From: Lingula anatina
Lineage: Eukaryota; Brachiopoda; Lingulata; Lingulida; Lingulidae
Reading direction: 5' to 3'
Length of the DNA: 64,000 bases
Assembly: GCF_001039355.2 (NCBI RefSeq)
Contig: NW_019774436.1
Location: 221,339 to 285,338, forward strand
The notes under the pieces are model-generated. The model was given only the letters and a program-made list of their open reading frames with translations, was not told where the DNA came from and did not search any database. Positions 10,601 through 24,900 of this stretch are shown piece after piece (the stretch's first letter is position 1; every line of letters starts with the position of its first letter). A program made the position numbers and the translations under genes.

Positions 10601-12781
10601 ACTGGCATTTTAAAGCATAGCTAGATGATAAAAATGATTAAAATAAAAGTTTGTTTTATTCATACATAATTGTACATACACATTTACACAAAATATCAAT
10701 TGGCATATCTCACTGTGATTATACACCTTTAAAACAATAAGGTGCTTCAGATCTCTTTTTACATGAAAATGTGGGGAGTATAGTTTCATCACATATTTAA
10801 TTATTTTCATTCCATGTGAAGAATTTACCACCAAGCATATGGCATGTACATATGCAGTTACTTTAGGCAGGAATATTTTTTAATGTCTGGTAAGATTTTA
10901 CATACTAAACTATTTAAGGAAACAAAAAACAGGATCCTGGAACTGAAAGATATAAACAACTGAAACAATTTGGGAATAATTTTACTTCACAGTTCTTCAA
11001 CAATTTTTTCGTGCTTACCAATTACACCCAACACTCAAAAATACCCTTTAAAGACAATATCTTTATCACTTTGCTTAATTTGCCAGTTGAGTGAACAATT
11101 ACATACATTCCTGACATTTTAATATATAAGATTAGATTTTTAATCAGGAGTAGTGATTTTATCAACTTAAACAAGTGTAGCATGCCCAACGGCATTAGCA
11201 CAGGCTAATTTGTAAAGTAAATGGAGCAATTTAAGGCAATGAAAATGCCATTTACTGTCCTATCAGCCAAACTTTACTGTACTGTACATGTAGCAGATTT
11301 GCTGCCTGATTAGTCAACGATTTGCATTAGAGATGTACTTCTCATTTCTGAACCTAATGTAAATTTCTTCAGTCTCATAATATCATCATGCATTTAATAA
11401 TATCAAGCTTGAGCTTTACTGAAAATTATAAGTTTGAACATAGTGTGGTCATTTAACACATATCCACCACACATTTTAAGTGATGACCAACACTTATTTT
11501 TGAAATACTTTTTACATCCCATTAAAAATAGTTAGCTAATGGAAACACTCAAAAACACTTTGAATCAGATGACGCATTTTTGAAGCATCAAAACTTGCAC
11601 CATTAGCCAAAAACCAGGCTGAGAAAATAAGCAAGCCCAACCGCAGTAGAAATTCCACAAAATATCAAATGACCAAAAATCAATTTCAGTACATCTACAA
11701 TACAGCTGACAATATGTACATATATTCCACATAAAATACATACATTCAATAGACATGGAGAGTCCTAAATCTGAAATGCATCAAATGAAGAAATGTATAG
11801 AGCTGCAAAAATATGAATATTTTTACATCAATTAATGCAGTAATTTGTACAGCCAAAAACCTGACGTGTATCTATAATTGGAGGATACACTGTAAATATA
11901 TGGGTAAGGCTTATGTATATTCTGTCCACCTAAACTAATTCAAGACCAAAAGATAAGTCATTAACTAAACTTCACAATGAATTTTAAGGAGACAATTCTT
12001 GAAGTGTCCCTTTCATGTACATTTCTTCACATACATGTTTTTCACCTCACATATTTATATACATCAAAATCTAATAGTATATATAAGAATATTGTCAATG
12101 TAATGTGTACATGTTTTGATATTATATTTATTTTACAGACTACACAATTTAAATTATTACATCAACAACTGTATGCTCTATTATTATGTACAGGCAGTCA
12201 ATCCTAACCACTGACTGTGTTAAAATTATTTTGTATTTTTCATTTGATAAATTATTGAAAGGCCAAATGAATATTAACATGTTTACTTGTCTGACATAAA
12301 ATTCATCTAGGGTCATTCCAAGTTTCCTCCTCCTGTGCCAGTCAACTCTTTCACTGTCAGGCAGCACATGTATTAGTAGATATGTGCTATATTATCGTCT
12401 ATATCTGTACATGTGCTATACACATCCTGTATATACAGTGTATATGTCTATGCACTTTTTATGACTGAAGAAGTACAATGTAAAGAAGTTGTTCACAGTC
12501 CACAGCTGCATGCTTTCTTGTAAAGAGTCATGATGAGAGATGCAAAAAGGTAATAACATTGGTGGACCTGGATTTTGGGGAAGACATACAGGGGAAGAAA
12601 AACATTTGACTTGATTCCTTAACATGTTTGCCTACAAAATAAAAAGGGGGAGAGGAGGATGCCACAGAATTTGACAAAATTGTAGTCAAGTGTGTTCTCC
12701 TCTTGCCATACTATGCCATGCATTGAGCTGGCATATATGTAGATGCAACTGTTCAAAGGCACATATGTCATCCCAATTGGA
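10601..12781 (-). other. 3' flank / likely 3' UTR of the CUB gene
   Basis: This is non-coding sequence downstream of the stop at 12782-12784. Minus-strand AATAAA motifs occur, for example at 12127-12132, and could end the transcript. Poly(A) site and UTR length cannot be fixed from sequence. No other gene is visible. Confidence 0.45.
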
Positions 12782-12888
12782 TCATAGATTCTTGAGTAGC
12801 ACAAAGGCTGCCAGAGCAGGAATAAATAAGTAGTACACCCTGCTTTTGCATAAAACCCCAGTATTTTTTAGTTCATCACTACTGGCAT
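12782..12888 (-). CDS. last coding exon: linker and hydrophobic C-terminus
   Basis: The acceptor is a long T run followed by AG (12890-12889), in phase 1 like the other module boundaries. The exon encodes DASSDELKNTG, then CKSRVYYLFIPALAAFVLLK, NL and TGA at 12784-12782. The hydrophobic stretch of about 15-17 residues runs almost to the end, with no cytoplasmic tail. This suits either a GPI-attachment signal (small residues upstream: DASS, NTG) or a minimal type I membrane anchor. It is too short for the ORF list, so it rests on acceptor, phase and position. Confidence 0.62.
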
Positions 12889-15800
12889 CTAAAAAAAAAA
12901 AGAAAAGAAAGAAGATGAGCCATTTGATGTTGTATACAGCTGTGAATGATTATGAAAGAAGGCAGTTACTTTATGCTCAAGAAAAAGGTGTGGTGCCATT
13001 TTCTTCTCTGACTCTACAAAAACGGTACTGTGATCTTCTATAGATACAAAGTATAGGAACATTAATTGTGAGGAATGGTTTTTTTAATGTCTTCCTGCCA
13101 TTTTCCATAAAAATCCTGAGAAAAATAAAAAATAAATGAATATAAATAGAATTGTAAAAGTAAATAACAATGGGTGTGCACACTTTTTAAGTGTTTTTTT
13201 TTTTTTCAATTTTGGTTTGTATTCATATTTTCCTCAATAACAAAGATGTTTCCTCTTTTTTTAATATATGCAGAAACATTCTTACCAGATGAAATAAATT
13301 CATATGTTGCCTCAAATCCTGTGCCGTAAAAGTCATCCTCATTAGACTTGAACATCATCCTAAAGAACTGATGATCAGACATGACAGGATCAGGTTTGTC
13401 TTCAGGTCTTGACCCACACTTAGCAATCCTAGCTTTGTCAGGTGGAATAAAGTCTGAGAATTCCACATAATCTGCCATAATAGCTGGATCCTTACAGCTG
13501 TGGAGATAGAAACAATTATCAAAATGTAGAGCCAGCCAAAGCAGGCAAATGTACATAAACATAACACTAATATCTCAGATTTACACAATAATTGCACCTA
13601 TAATAAGGTGTACCGGAGGAGATCAGTATTGGTCAGAATTGTGCCGGGAGTGTGACATCAAGTGGTGTAAGACGCGAAGCTGAGTGGTCAATTTTAGCTG
13701 GAGGTGAATGGGGGAGTAGACATGGACAGTGAGAAAAAAGCAGTGTTTCAAACAACATGGTAAGATAACATTTCTTCTTTACGCATTTTGGGAAGAGAAT
13801 ACTTGTAGAAATAATAGGCACATGATATGAATTTAAAACATGACACGGAACTTGAAGGTGAAAAATCGTGCTTAATTTGCAGACAACTTGTTTTGAAATA
13901 CATGCTGCATCGACCATCAGCGCGACAAAGAGTGTAAAGGGAAAGGAATTCCCGGGAGGCTATAAATCGTTGTCATGTGAAATTTTGACATTTATATAAT
14001 CTGATATGTCCATATCTAAGTATTTTTTGGATGTTTTATTGTATGTGCTGCAATTATAAGGATGTTTTAGAGTTCCTTAAGGACCTTGTGAAAACCAGGA
14101 AGTAGTTCGCAACTAACAACTGAATCGTACTGATCTACGACTGCTGTGCTAAGATGTATCTTTTTTTTTTAAATAATGTGGCGAATTTTTAGATCTTTAT
14201 ATGTCCATCTGACATGAAATTCCACACATATGATCACACTAATACACCTTTTACACCGGGGTGACAAATGCCAAGACAAAGGTGACATTCTGACTACACT
14301 CAACAGATCAACTGTCTAAATAATATAGGATCTAAAATAACTGTACATACTTGCATCAGCCTAAAACATTTACCTGTTTGCAACACCCTCTAAGTCAAAT
14401 GACTTGAAAGTAATTCTAACTCTCTCTTTTGGTCTTCCATAGAACCTATAATGGCACTCTGTTTGCTTTGGGTAGTTGCCTGGGTAATTAGGGCTGGAGA
14501 AAGTTCCATTCGCTGCCCTTTCACTTCTAAATTCACAACCACACTCTATGATAAAAATGAAAAAATAAAAAGGTTTTATCTGTGAAAAATTAAAATAAAA
14601 ACCAAATTTATGCTTATAAGGTGCGACCAAAAATTACTGGGTTGCATTAGTTCATTAAAAAAACAATCTAAAATACATCTCAATATTGTCCAAATATACA
14701 TAATATATTGGCCACATTGGTTAATACACACACTATCATTTTGCATCATCTTGCTTTTCTAAGTGAATTTTTATATCAATTTAAAACGAGCATTTTATAA
14801 GAACATCCTTTCAATATTTTATGATTGTTGTATGGTCACTCCAAATGTATCACAAATTATACAATGCAATTGTTGGACAACATATTGAATAAAACAACAT
14901 GTGCCAGCCAGGAGAGGTCCACAGTAATCAAATACCATCCTTTGGTCATTCTTGGCTAATGATTAAAAGAGAGCTGGCTTCATGTTCATAGAGTGCTTCA
15001 GAAAACCTTAAAACTGTAATTGAAGTCTGAATTATTTGATTTACAAGTATATTAGTAGTAGAGACCAGTATATACTAGTAAGATTGCTTTTTCCACCATT
15101 CATGTATATTAATATAACATAGTACTACCTGTATTATTAAGTGCATCTCCATTTTCACACTTGAGCCCATTATCTGAAAAACAAAAAGAAAATAATACAA
15201 TTAAAGCTTAATTGTTCTGTAATAATTTTTATGGTATTAATGCTGATCCACTTGCATCACAAACTCTTTAAAGAAATTGTATTTCAAGCAAATGCTCAAA
15301 CTAATCCAATTTGCTCATACATTGATTTCAATATGAAGCAATTCACTCTCACATTTAGTTTTTTCTTTATAATACAATACAATGTCCATGCTGATAATGG
15401 GTTCTGCAATTTCTTTACAAGATCCTCACCTGTCCTGAACTTGTAATGGAAGCAAAATGTCTTTTTAATATTCATGTCAGATTCTGTTGCACTTGTAAAT
15501 TGCACCTCCAGCTTGTTGTTATGGGACATTGCCAGGGAGATGCCATCCCCCTGATTTGACCTACAGTAAGTTCCAAAGGCTTCGTCTTCCCCACTGGCAA
15601 AAAGCTCAGCCTTGTCATCACACCTGGAATTGGTCACATTCAGTGTACCTGTATCAGGGCTGCATTTTACTTTAAAAGACATGTACTCTGTATACTTGCA
15701 TTGTTTAATCTGAGCAATTTTTCAAACTATAATGAAGCAGCTTAACTCTGGGTTCCAAAATAAATAATTTTAGGTTGTTTTATTCTTTGCAGTCTTCTTT

Positions 15801-18800
15801 GTTTACTTTCTTCTTTCTTATTTTCTAAAGAAAGTAGTTTCTCTCTTGCACTTGTATAAATTAATCTTTTTGTTATTAACTGTACAGATCACAAGGTTAC
15901 AAGATGAAGAACACACAAAGTTGTTTTTGTTTTCGTTCTTCACGATACAAAAAATTTACTGCACTACGGTATTACTGCAGCCATTTAAAACTTAAACAGT
16001 TAAGTTGCCAATTTTTATTAGTATTCAAGAAACATAATATGCATGAAAATGCATAATTGTCATGGTTATGAATATGTCATTACAATTATGTTTCTCATAA
16101 ATCTCATGTACTAATGGAGTTTGCTCATTAGGGAGTATTTTCAGAGATAAGCTACCAGACGCAAGCTGCTTCGTGCGCCTTGTGTTTTATTCATATGGGC
16201 AGGATTAATACTAACACAAATTCAAATTCAGTAGCATTGTTCTATTTCATATTCCCTGCCAAGTGAATGCATTGCATTGGAAATTGGCCAAATTTCATGA
16301 TCAAAATCCAATTTGAATGGTTTTACACAAGTTGTCTCCCTCTCAAAATTTCTTCAGAAAGTATTTCATCAAGAATCCATGCCAGCATTGCTAGGGCTCA
16401 TGTAGATGAGTACAAACAATGACAATTTTCAAGAAGTACAAACAATTAACAAACAAGCATGTCTAACATCTTACCTGGAAAGGGGGTTTTTAAGGTGAAA
16501 GTCTGTGAAATTGAGCTGAACCTTCTCTTTTCCAGAACCACTAAAACTATATGTACATTTCTGCGGCTTTGGATAAAGTATTGAGTTGATTGTGGTGCAA
16601 TTTGTACCTTCTTTTTGAAGAAAACTGCTGAAGTTATGATTACAGCTTTCTTTTGAACCTAAAAAGAGAAGGAAAAGGTGTTAATTATGCATGCCATATT
16701 TCTGTACATTCCCTCATTCAGTTTGATATTCTAATTTCTTTTTAAACCATCTACCCTTGTATTGTAGGGGCATGTTTTACACAACATCGTATGTTCTAGG
16801 CAGATGTCACTTTTTAAAATATTTTATATATTACGTGTTATTTAAAACTTTTTTAAACTATGCAACCTTCATCTTTTAATTTTTTATCTCAGATATATCA
16901 CTGAACACTCAGATAATGATTAAAAAATGTTTTGTGTTGAAATCACCTACAGTAACAACTTTACCTCAAAATATCTTCATTACTGTGAAAAATTAACAGG
17001 CAACAATTTTCATTTGTCAACTTAAACTTCACAACCTACCCATTAAAAGTACAAATGCAGTGCACATGTACATTGTATTAAGCAATATAACTATTCTGTT
17101 CCTATTCTGCTTAACATTGTCATTTTTTTCTATCAAAGAGAAAATTGCCATCTACAGGCACAGGCTGTGATATGTCTGTGACACTTTAGTTGTCATGGTA
17201 AAAATTATGATAGCATTCAGTGCATTGGTTTATATGAATTATGAAAAGATGTCCTTAGGTATTTCTCTCAATTATACTATTTGAAACTATTTTGGTATTG
17301 TTTGGTTGGGTTCTGTGGCCAAAATTTGACTTTAAATACATCTATCACCAAATTTTAAATGAATGCGGTTCAAGGCATATAGCTAATTCAAATGTTGCAC
17401 AGCCCAGCACTATATCAAAATACAGTTTTTTATTGTATCTATTATTCTCATATTCTGACACTTATTCTCATATTCTGACATTCCAACAATCAGTTCTGCA
17501 TTTGACAGCAAGTTGTGCATTAATATTGGGAAAATTAAGTCAGCAGGACTCTTGTGTTATCAGTGGGCATTTTTGTTAGGATTATATATGGAAATGCAAG
17601 TAAATATATTTATGAATCAGGTCCTAAGTAACATTATGTTCCTCGGAAAGACATTAAGGAAACCTAATTCAAAGCAATATGGGTTAATGGGTATCAAATG
17701 CACAAGCAGAGACCATTTATTCCTTCCTAATGCAATTGCATGCGCATCTCCACTATCTTTGCTTTTCACATGGATCGATTCTCTCAAGCTTAAAAGGAGA
17801 TTTCTTTCTCGCTTACAGAAACTGCCTTCCTTAACTTGAAGCAATGTCCAATCCAATTGTCTTACTATCTACAAATAGGGCTATATGCCAACATGCACTG
17901 TGAAAAAACAAACCTTTTGCATAGAACTGCAATTTGGGTATCAAAATAGACAAATTTTATGATTGACTGGCAGTATTTGGTGTGTATACATAAGTATAAC
18001 AATTACACTGCAAATTAAGGTTGTTGGAAAATCATCATGACATATAGAAATTACTGTATGCATGGAGGTCTATGATGATGAGAGATGGTAATGGCCAAAA
18101 TGAGCTGGGAAACCCTTAGATTCTGTCTTGAATGAATGGATGAGGTGGAATGAACATTTGGTTGAAGGAAAATCATCATGACATATATAAATTACTGTAT
18201 GCATGGAGGTCTATGATGGTGAGAGATGGTAATGGCCAAAATGAGCTGGGAAACCCTCAGATTCTGTCTTGAATGAATGAATGAGGTGGAGTGAACATTT
18301 GGTTGAAGGAAAATGTATTGAAAACATCTATCTCACAGAGCATATCAAGACAAGTATGATTGCCTCCTGTATGTTTTTTACATTAAAAAAATATACAATT
18401 TAAAAATGTTAATTGTTTCTCCTAAGCTAGTCAATTAATCTCTGTAAGTTCTCCATGTACAGTTTTCTCCACTAAAAATTACTGAAGCCAGGAAAAACAT
18501 TTTCATAATCTTATTTACCCTTTATCTGGAAATAGAATCTTAATTGTCACCTCAAATGACAGTAAAAATAGATACTAATGATCAAAAACCCTGCATGTGG
18601 AATATATACAAGCTAGATAACTTTATCAACCTTGACTGAAATTTGCAACAAACTTAATTTGTTTCTCCTGCCCACTTTTATCATTGACATTAGGAAGAAA
18701 TTCATAAGGCCACACTGATTTAATTTTATGGATGACATTTGTTTTGGTATGCAAGCAACGTTGGAGAGGGGGATATCACGTCTGCTCAACTACATGAGAG

Positions 18801-19832
18801 ACTACTGATTGGGAGCCACAATCATCCAGACGACCTCAAAGATGTCCTATGCAGAGCTGCTCACACACATTTCTTTTGCAATGACACAAGAATCGAGAGA
18901 GGAGTTGAGTTATATGGTGGCCTTAAAGTGGGTCTAAAGTATCCTTAGTTGTTGGTTTGATACAAAGATGAAGCAGTTGAGTGCTGATTCTTCAGTATTC
19001 TTTTTTTTTCTCTCTGACATTTGTTTTGGGGTCTCCAGAGGATATCATCCATAAAATTAAATCTGTGTGGCCTAATCCTAAATCTTCAGGATAATCGGAA
19101 AACTTTAGTGTAAGAAAAGACTGTAAACTTGATTTAAATGCAATTTGACACTTTATGCTTGCTGCAGGCACAATTATTGATGTGAAATAATCCAATTAAA
19201 ACAAGTATATGAAACTCTGTATAGTTGGGTAAAGGAAAACATTATTATCTCTATGTCTGAAGGAATAATACAGTGGCAATAACAGTAATTAATCATGCAA
19301 TGTTTGTTTGTAGCTAAACTAGACTGGACTGAAGTGAAGACAAATGTGGTGCATATCATTCTGCAATTGCTTTAGGCTACAGCAAGTGGTACATGTAGAA
19401 GTAATCACACTAAATGTGATTGTCTGTCTAAATGTCAGCTTGAAAGCATCACAAATATTTTAAAAGTTGCCAATGTATGAAAATTGACTAATGGCCATGG
19501 AGCAAGTTATATAAATGACCAGCATTGTGACCAGAGAAATAGGAATGAAAAAGATATCAAATTTTAACAATATTTTTTAAAAATTCGATACAGTATACAG
19601 GACTGCCCTGAGTAAACCAAATCTATTTTAAAAATTGTATGATTGAATTTTCTAGGGGTATTAGAACCAATTAAATAGATGTTAGGAGAGAGCCAGAGTA
19701 CTGATTTAAAATCATTAAGTTTCATCCTTATATCTTGCCTTTTGGTTATAAAATTGCTATTTGGATCTTTGTTATTAATAAATGCATTTCTTCTGCCCTA
19801 AAAGGAATTTTTAAAATGGAAAACTTGACTGA

Positions 19833-19889
<57 letters not shown>

Positions 19890-21841
19890 GTATTGAAATG
19901 CTATCAAAATAAATTTTTTAATGGTGTATTTCATGCCAATATTTCACCCACTGTACTTTAAAGCATGTAATATATGTGGGATCTAACAATAGTATTGGGG
20001 AAGCATGCATATGAACAACAAAAACCAGAGTACATATTATTTTAAGTGTATATACAGACATGCTCGATGTATTTGCATATATATATATATACTGTACCCA
20101 CCACGATTTTTCCCGTCTTGACTAAAATCTTGGCTTAGACAGCCAGAACATTGAAGAAGCAAGAATAAAACCAGTGTTGAGTATCTCCACATCTTCAATA
20201 CCATGAATCCAACTCTTCTCTCAGGCTTAAGAATATGGATCTTTTCAGCGGATCCTTTTTTTTTTTCAATATAGAGTGAGTCTTCTTGCAACTAACTCCC
20301 TAATGGTTTGAAATTATAATACAATTTCTAGTTTCTTATCTCTGAGAGTGTCATCTGTACCATGTGAATAGATGTTGCTGATCGAATCAGGAAATATTTC
20401 CAGGCAGATTCTGTTGTCTGTCTTCTCAGAAGTTTAATAGTCCAATTGCTTCAAAGTCCAATCTTCCAACTCAAATCTGAATGGCTACATACCGTTACTT
20501 TAACTAGTTGTCATGGAAATGAAGAAGGGAACGCAACAAAACAATTGGATTTCTCCCGACACAAGTGGCAAACTCAACCGGCCTACCAGCCTCTGGAGTC
20601 TAGCGGTGACTATTAGTGAATTATTCCAAAGAAAAGCTCGTCTCAGCTACAATAATTGTAACGTCATCACAGATTTATATCTTGCTATGCTTCCAATCAA
20701 CATTGAGATGGCTGCATGGATATTACCCTAAATCAAGTCCTACTAATTTAATTTTCCCCAAACTGAACAGATTAATCTTGTCTTCTTTCAACTGCAAAAG
20801 GTCACACAATGTTTCCTCACAATTCCGATATCTATTTTTCTAATCTCAAGTAATACATAATGTCCTGAACCCAACTTGACATCCATTTCAATCACTACCC
20901 TTAGAACCCCAAAATACTACATCCCTTGAGAGCCTCTAGAGATGTGAAGGCCTAATCAAATATTTGACAGAGATTATGCATTTAGTCACTTTGAAAGCAA
21001 AAAGACAGCTTTTGGCTCCCTTTTTGAAAAGCAAATCCCTCACATTTGACCCTCGATTAGACCTTGGACATAATAACGAACATGTCCAAGATTAGACCAT
21101 TTGCCTAGACATGCTAAAACAATCACAAAGGATTTGAATAAAATTTGCCCCAATAACTATACTCTGTGCATGAGTTAACTTAGAAGGTAAAATTAATCTA
21201 GACACTAACCAAGTTTGCAAATGTGCAGACTAATTAGGAACCTAGGAAGGAGAGGTTTATTACAGATTTTGCATCAAAGATAGAGTGATTGCTTACAATT
21301 TTAAAAGCATTTATGAATCACCAAATTCCTTACAAAGTAGTTTTTGTTTTTGAAAATAGAATATTCATTTTTGTTGGAATTCAGTTATTACCGTTTTAAA
21401 TCTACCATTTTACAGTTCCATATAATATGAAACATTTACCAATAATGAGCTGAGAAGGGCAAACATTTCATACATATCATCATTTTTATGTAACAGCTGA
21501 TAGAGGCCATCAATTCATAGTTGTTTTTTTCTATTGAACACTATAATGATCCTTCATTTCTATCATTACAGATCGATTAGCAATCATTGATCTAAAATTC
21601 TTTTTGGGAACACCACAAGATCCAACCACTCGGCTCTAATCTTCTTGGACGTCAGCAAATATGATTCATTACTCACAACTGAGATATCCTTCTGATCAAT
21701 TTTTACTCATTCAATTTTACTGCTTCTTCACATAGACTGGGGATAATTTTGGATATTAACAAGATTGATGAGGATAAGCAAGAGATGCATTGACTAATCC
21801 ATGACCCTAAGAACCTACAGGCACTCCAAAAAATAAAATAA

Positions 21842-21901
<60 letters not shown>

Positions 21902-24900
21902 GAATTCTGAAAAGGAGTAGCCAATCAAGCACAAAATTTCATTCTATATATTTGATATTTTTGATGGTCAAATCAGAAGAGTACAGTATGCAGCTCATTA
22001 TATCGATGGTGAATATTCAGTACTTTTCTTTTCATTTTCAAAAGCAGTGTGCAATTAGTAAAAGTAGTCAGGTCATTTAAAACACTTTACACTTTCACAT
22101 TGATGGGAAGTGAAGTGACCAAGGATCATAATTATTATTTTTATTTCTGTTTATTTATTATTATTATTTTTTGGTTTGAGACATCTTAATCATGGGCAGG
22201 GGCATAGCTTAAAGCTGATTTTCCATGGTTCTCTAAAAGCTTTTTTTACCATCTGTATTCAACTACTGAAAAACAAACTGGCATTTTTTTTTCTACAACC
22301 GGTGTAAGCATCACCCCATTTGAGAAAATGAAAATGCTTTTTAGTAGTTGTATTCATTCCCTTTTTCTGTAAAAAAATTATACTTTCTAATTGTATAAAT
22401 TGACTTATACTGTCTGGAAAATCTCACAAGGACACTTTTGAACAGACAATTTAATTGTCATATAAAGGTTGCCCTTTTTTCTCCAAAGCAATAAGTTCTA
22501 TTGTTATTGATGTAGACCAATGGAATACAGTAAGTGCTACATTTTTTTAATGTCAGATCAGGTGAATGGGCTTATTCTATCTATCTTTATCTATCATTTT
22601 TTTTTCAAATTTTACTTCAGTAAAAAAGGATGGCCTATTATTCTGCACTATCATTTTATGAAAAAATAATCTCGATTTGTATGAGGAAGAATCTTTCCAG
22701 AACCTAAAGTGAAAATGGCTTTGCTCTATAGCATGGAGACAGTCACATACCGGGTATGTAGCTCAAGGGAAAATCCAATATCCAGTAGACTTTTTAAATG
22801 ATGATGATGATGATGATGATGTGACACACAATACAGATATTATTCTGTAATTGTCAGTTACCAAGAGAGCAGACATAATGTTTAAAAATTAATACTCAAT
22901 GGCGAATCTGCTATATTTCTCAACATTTCCAAGGGGACAGGAAAACTGTTGAAAGACATGGAGTCACTTAAAGAAAGTAAAAACACAAAAATGACTTGGT
23001 CATTTTCTTATCATACATGTGCTCAGTTATAATGGAGCTGGGACTTTAGACTTGGAAATATTGAGCACAGATCATACAAGATAAAGGAATTTGATCAGTT
23101 TTAAAATTAAACCTGCCTGTTAGAATCATTGTATAATCTAATAACTAATAAGACTCCGTTCACATGAAAAGTCTATTTTCTAAAAATCTATTTTCTATTC
23201 GCGGTATCTTGCGATCACTCCGAGCGCAGCCAAGAATTAATTACAGCTTTGGAAGTAACTGGCTCGCGGTGGCAGTAATTACGCCACGGGGTATTCAGGG
23301 CACAGACCGTGATCACAAGATACCACGAATAGAAAATAGATTTTTAGAAAATAGATTTTTCATGTGAACGAAGCCTTAGATTTTTTCTACTTCCATAACA
23401 AGCAAGTATAAAATAAATTTACCAAATAAGTTAAATGTTTGAAGATAAGAATTGCCCTTCTCTGGTTTGGTAAAACAAAATTTAGCGAAATCTCTGAGTG
23501 CAATTAAAGCAGTCTTAAAAAGCATTTTCTGGATGCAGGAATTACATTAATGGAAAAATGCTAGATTAAGCTATACAGTAAGTGTTTCATCAGCCCTTTT
23601 AGAAAATAAAGAGATTAAGAGGTTTAACGAGGCTGAATGGAAAGTATTGGCAACTCTATTGCTCTAAAAGAACTGACATGAGAAAGTCCTTCCCAAAGGA
23701 ATTGACTAATGCTCAGCTTCTTGTCAGGGCCCTGTTCCACACTAATGGTCCCTGTGTGAATCTCACTGATTGCTGATCTCTGAGTTTGAGGAAATCTGAG
23801 GACATATTTTGTATACATAACTAGACGTTCAAAAGAAAAGGCCTATTTTAAAAAATTGAATTTAGAACGAAATTATATATTGATGAGGATAGTACAAGAA
23901 AGTAAAGTTTAATATTTCTAATCTTTTTAATTTACTCAGACAACAGGGGTTCATCAAACAGCCAGACTATAAATGTTTAATTCTGACATTGCCTTTATTT
24001 TAGTTTCATTTACAGGCCTACCCAACTTCCAGAATCTGACACTTACCTTGAAAACGGGTAGTGTGGTCTGATATACCGGTTTATTCTGGATCCGTAGGTG
24101 CCGAGTCTGGTAGTTGGGTAGGCCTGATTTAGTACTGAACACCACAAGGAAAACTTTAAAGCTTTTGAGTCATAATTTTTATGTACTGAAGGTAAAATAA
24201 TGGTGAAACGTTAAGCAATTTTTGTTGAACTGTGATGGACAGTTTTATGAAAAACGACACAACTATGGCAGATCACACACAAAATTATTCGTTGATGAAA
24301 TAAAATTTCTGTACCCTCTATAATATCTGCATTGTTTAATTTAAAAGAGGCTATGTCATTGCTTACTGTTGATAATTAAAAACCTTTATGGTGTTTGTAT
24401 GAAAAATATATTAAGTAGATCATTAAATTGTTTACATGCAAACTTGTTAAACCAAGCAATAAAATGAGTGGAAGGTCAATCTGAAGCCAACAGTAACATG
24501 TTGTTAGTGCATTTGCAACCTGTACAAACAAAATTGCTTAGGGGAAAAAAACTTAAATACCTCAAGCCACTGTATATTAAAACTAGAGCAGACAATACAA
24601 GAAGGAATACTCAAAGGAATCATAGTGACTCCATGCTGACATTTGGCAGTTCAAGCACAAAATATTTGGTGCACTCTCAGGAATATTGAGAACTTGAGGC
24701 CATTTTGATAATGAGAAGGATATAATTCTGCTTGCACTGTTTCCATCATGCACACTTTAGCAAGATCAATTACAGATCATCAACAGCGTTCTGCCAGAAC
24801 CCTGTTGGATGTGTAATTCCCATTTGACAATCCCCATCAAACATCTTTCCAGAATCTAAAGTGAAAATGGCTTTGTGCCATAGCATGGAGAGAGTCACAT

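Larger units (their letters stand above)
16659..20101 (-). other. intron between the internal first exon and CUB3
   Basis: Holds a 141-bp tandem duplication (18026-18314) and a (TTA)n run (19833-19889). An open plus-strand frame at 18739-18948 has no recognisable domain and no splice support. No further exon seen. Confidence 0.55.

Noticed and set aside
12900-13048. Possible extra exon of the CUB gene (acceptor TATCTATAG, open to a stop in poly-T)
   Set aside because: The sequence reads unlike any CUB or anchor and runs into the polypyrimidine tract of the real last exon; skipping it leaves a good protein.
15624-15682. Earlier acceptors for the second CUB3 exon
   Set aside because: The AG before ATTAAACAATGC is in the wrong phase. 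The AG before CCCTGATAC is in phase but moves the intron away from the third cysteine seen in the other CUBs.
18739-18948. Open plus-strand frame of 69 codons in a CUB-gene intron
   Set aside because: No recognisable domain, no splice or promoter support, and length expected by chance.
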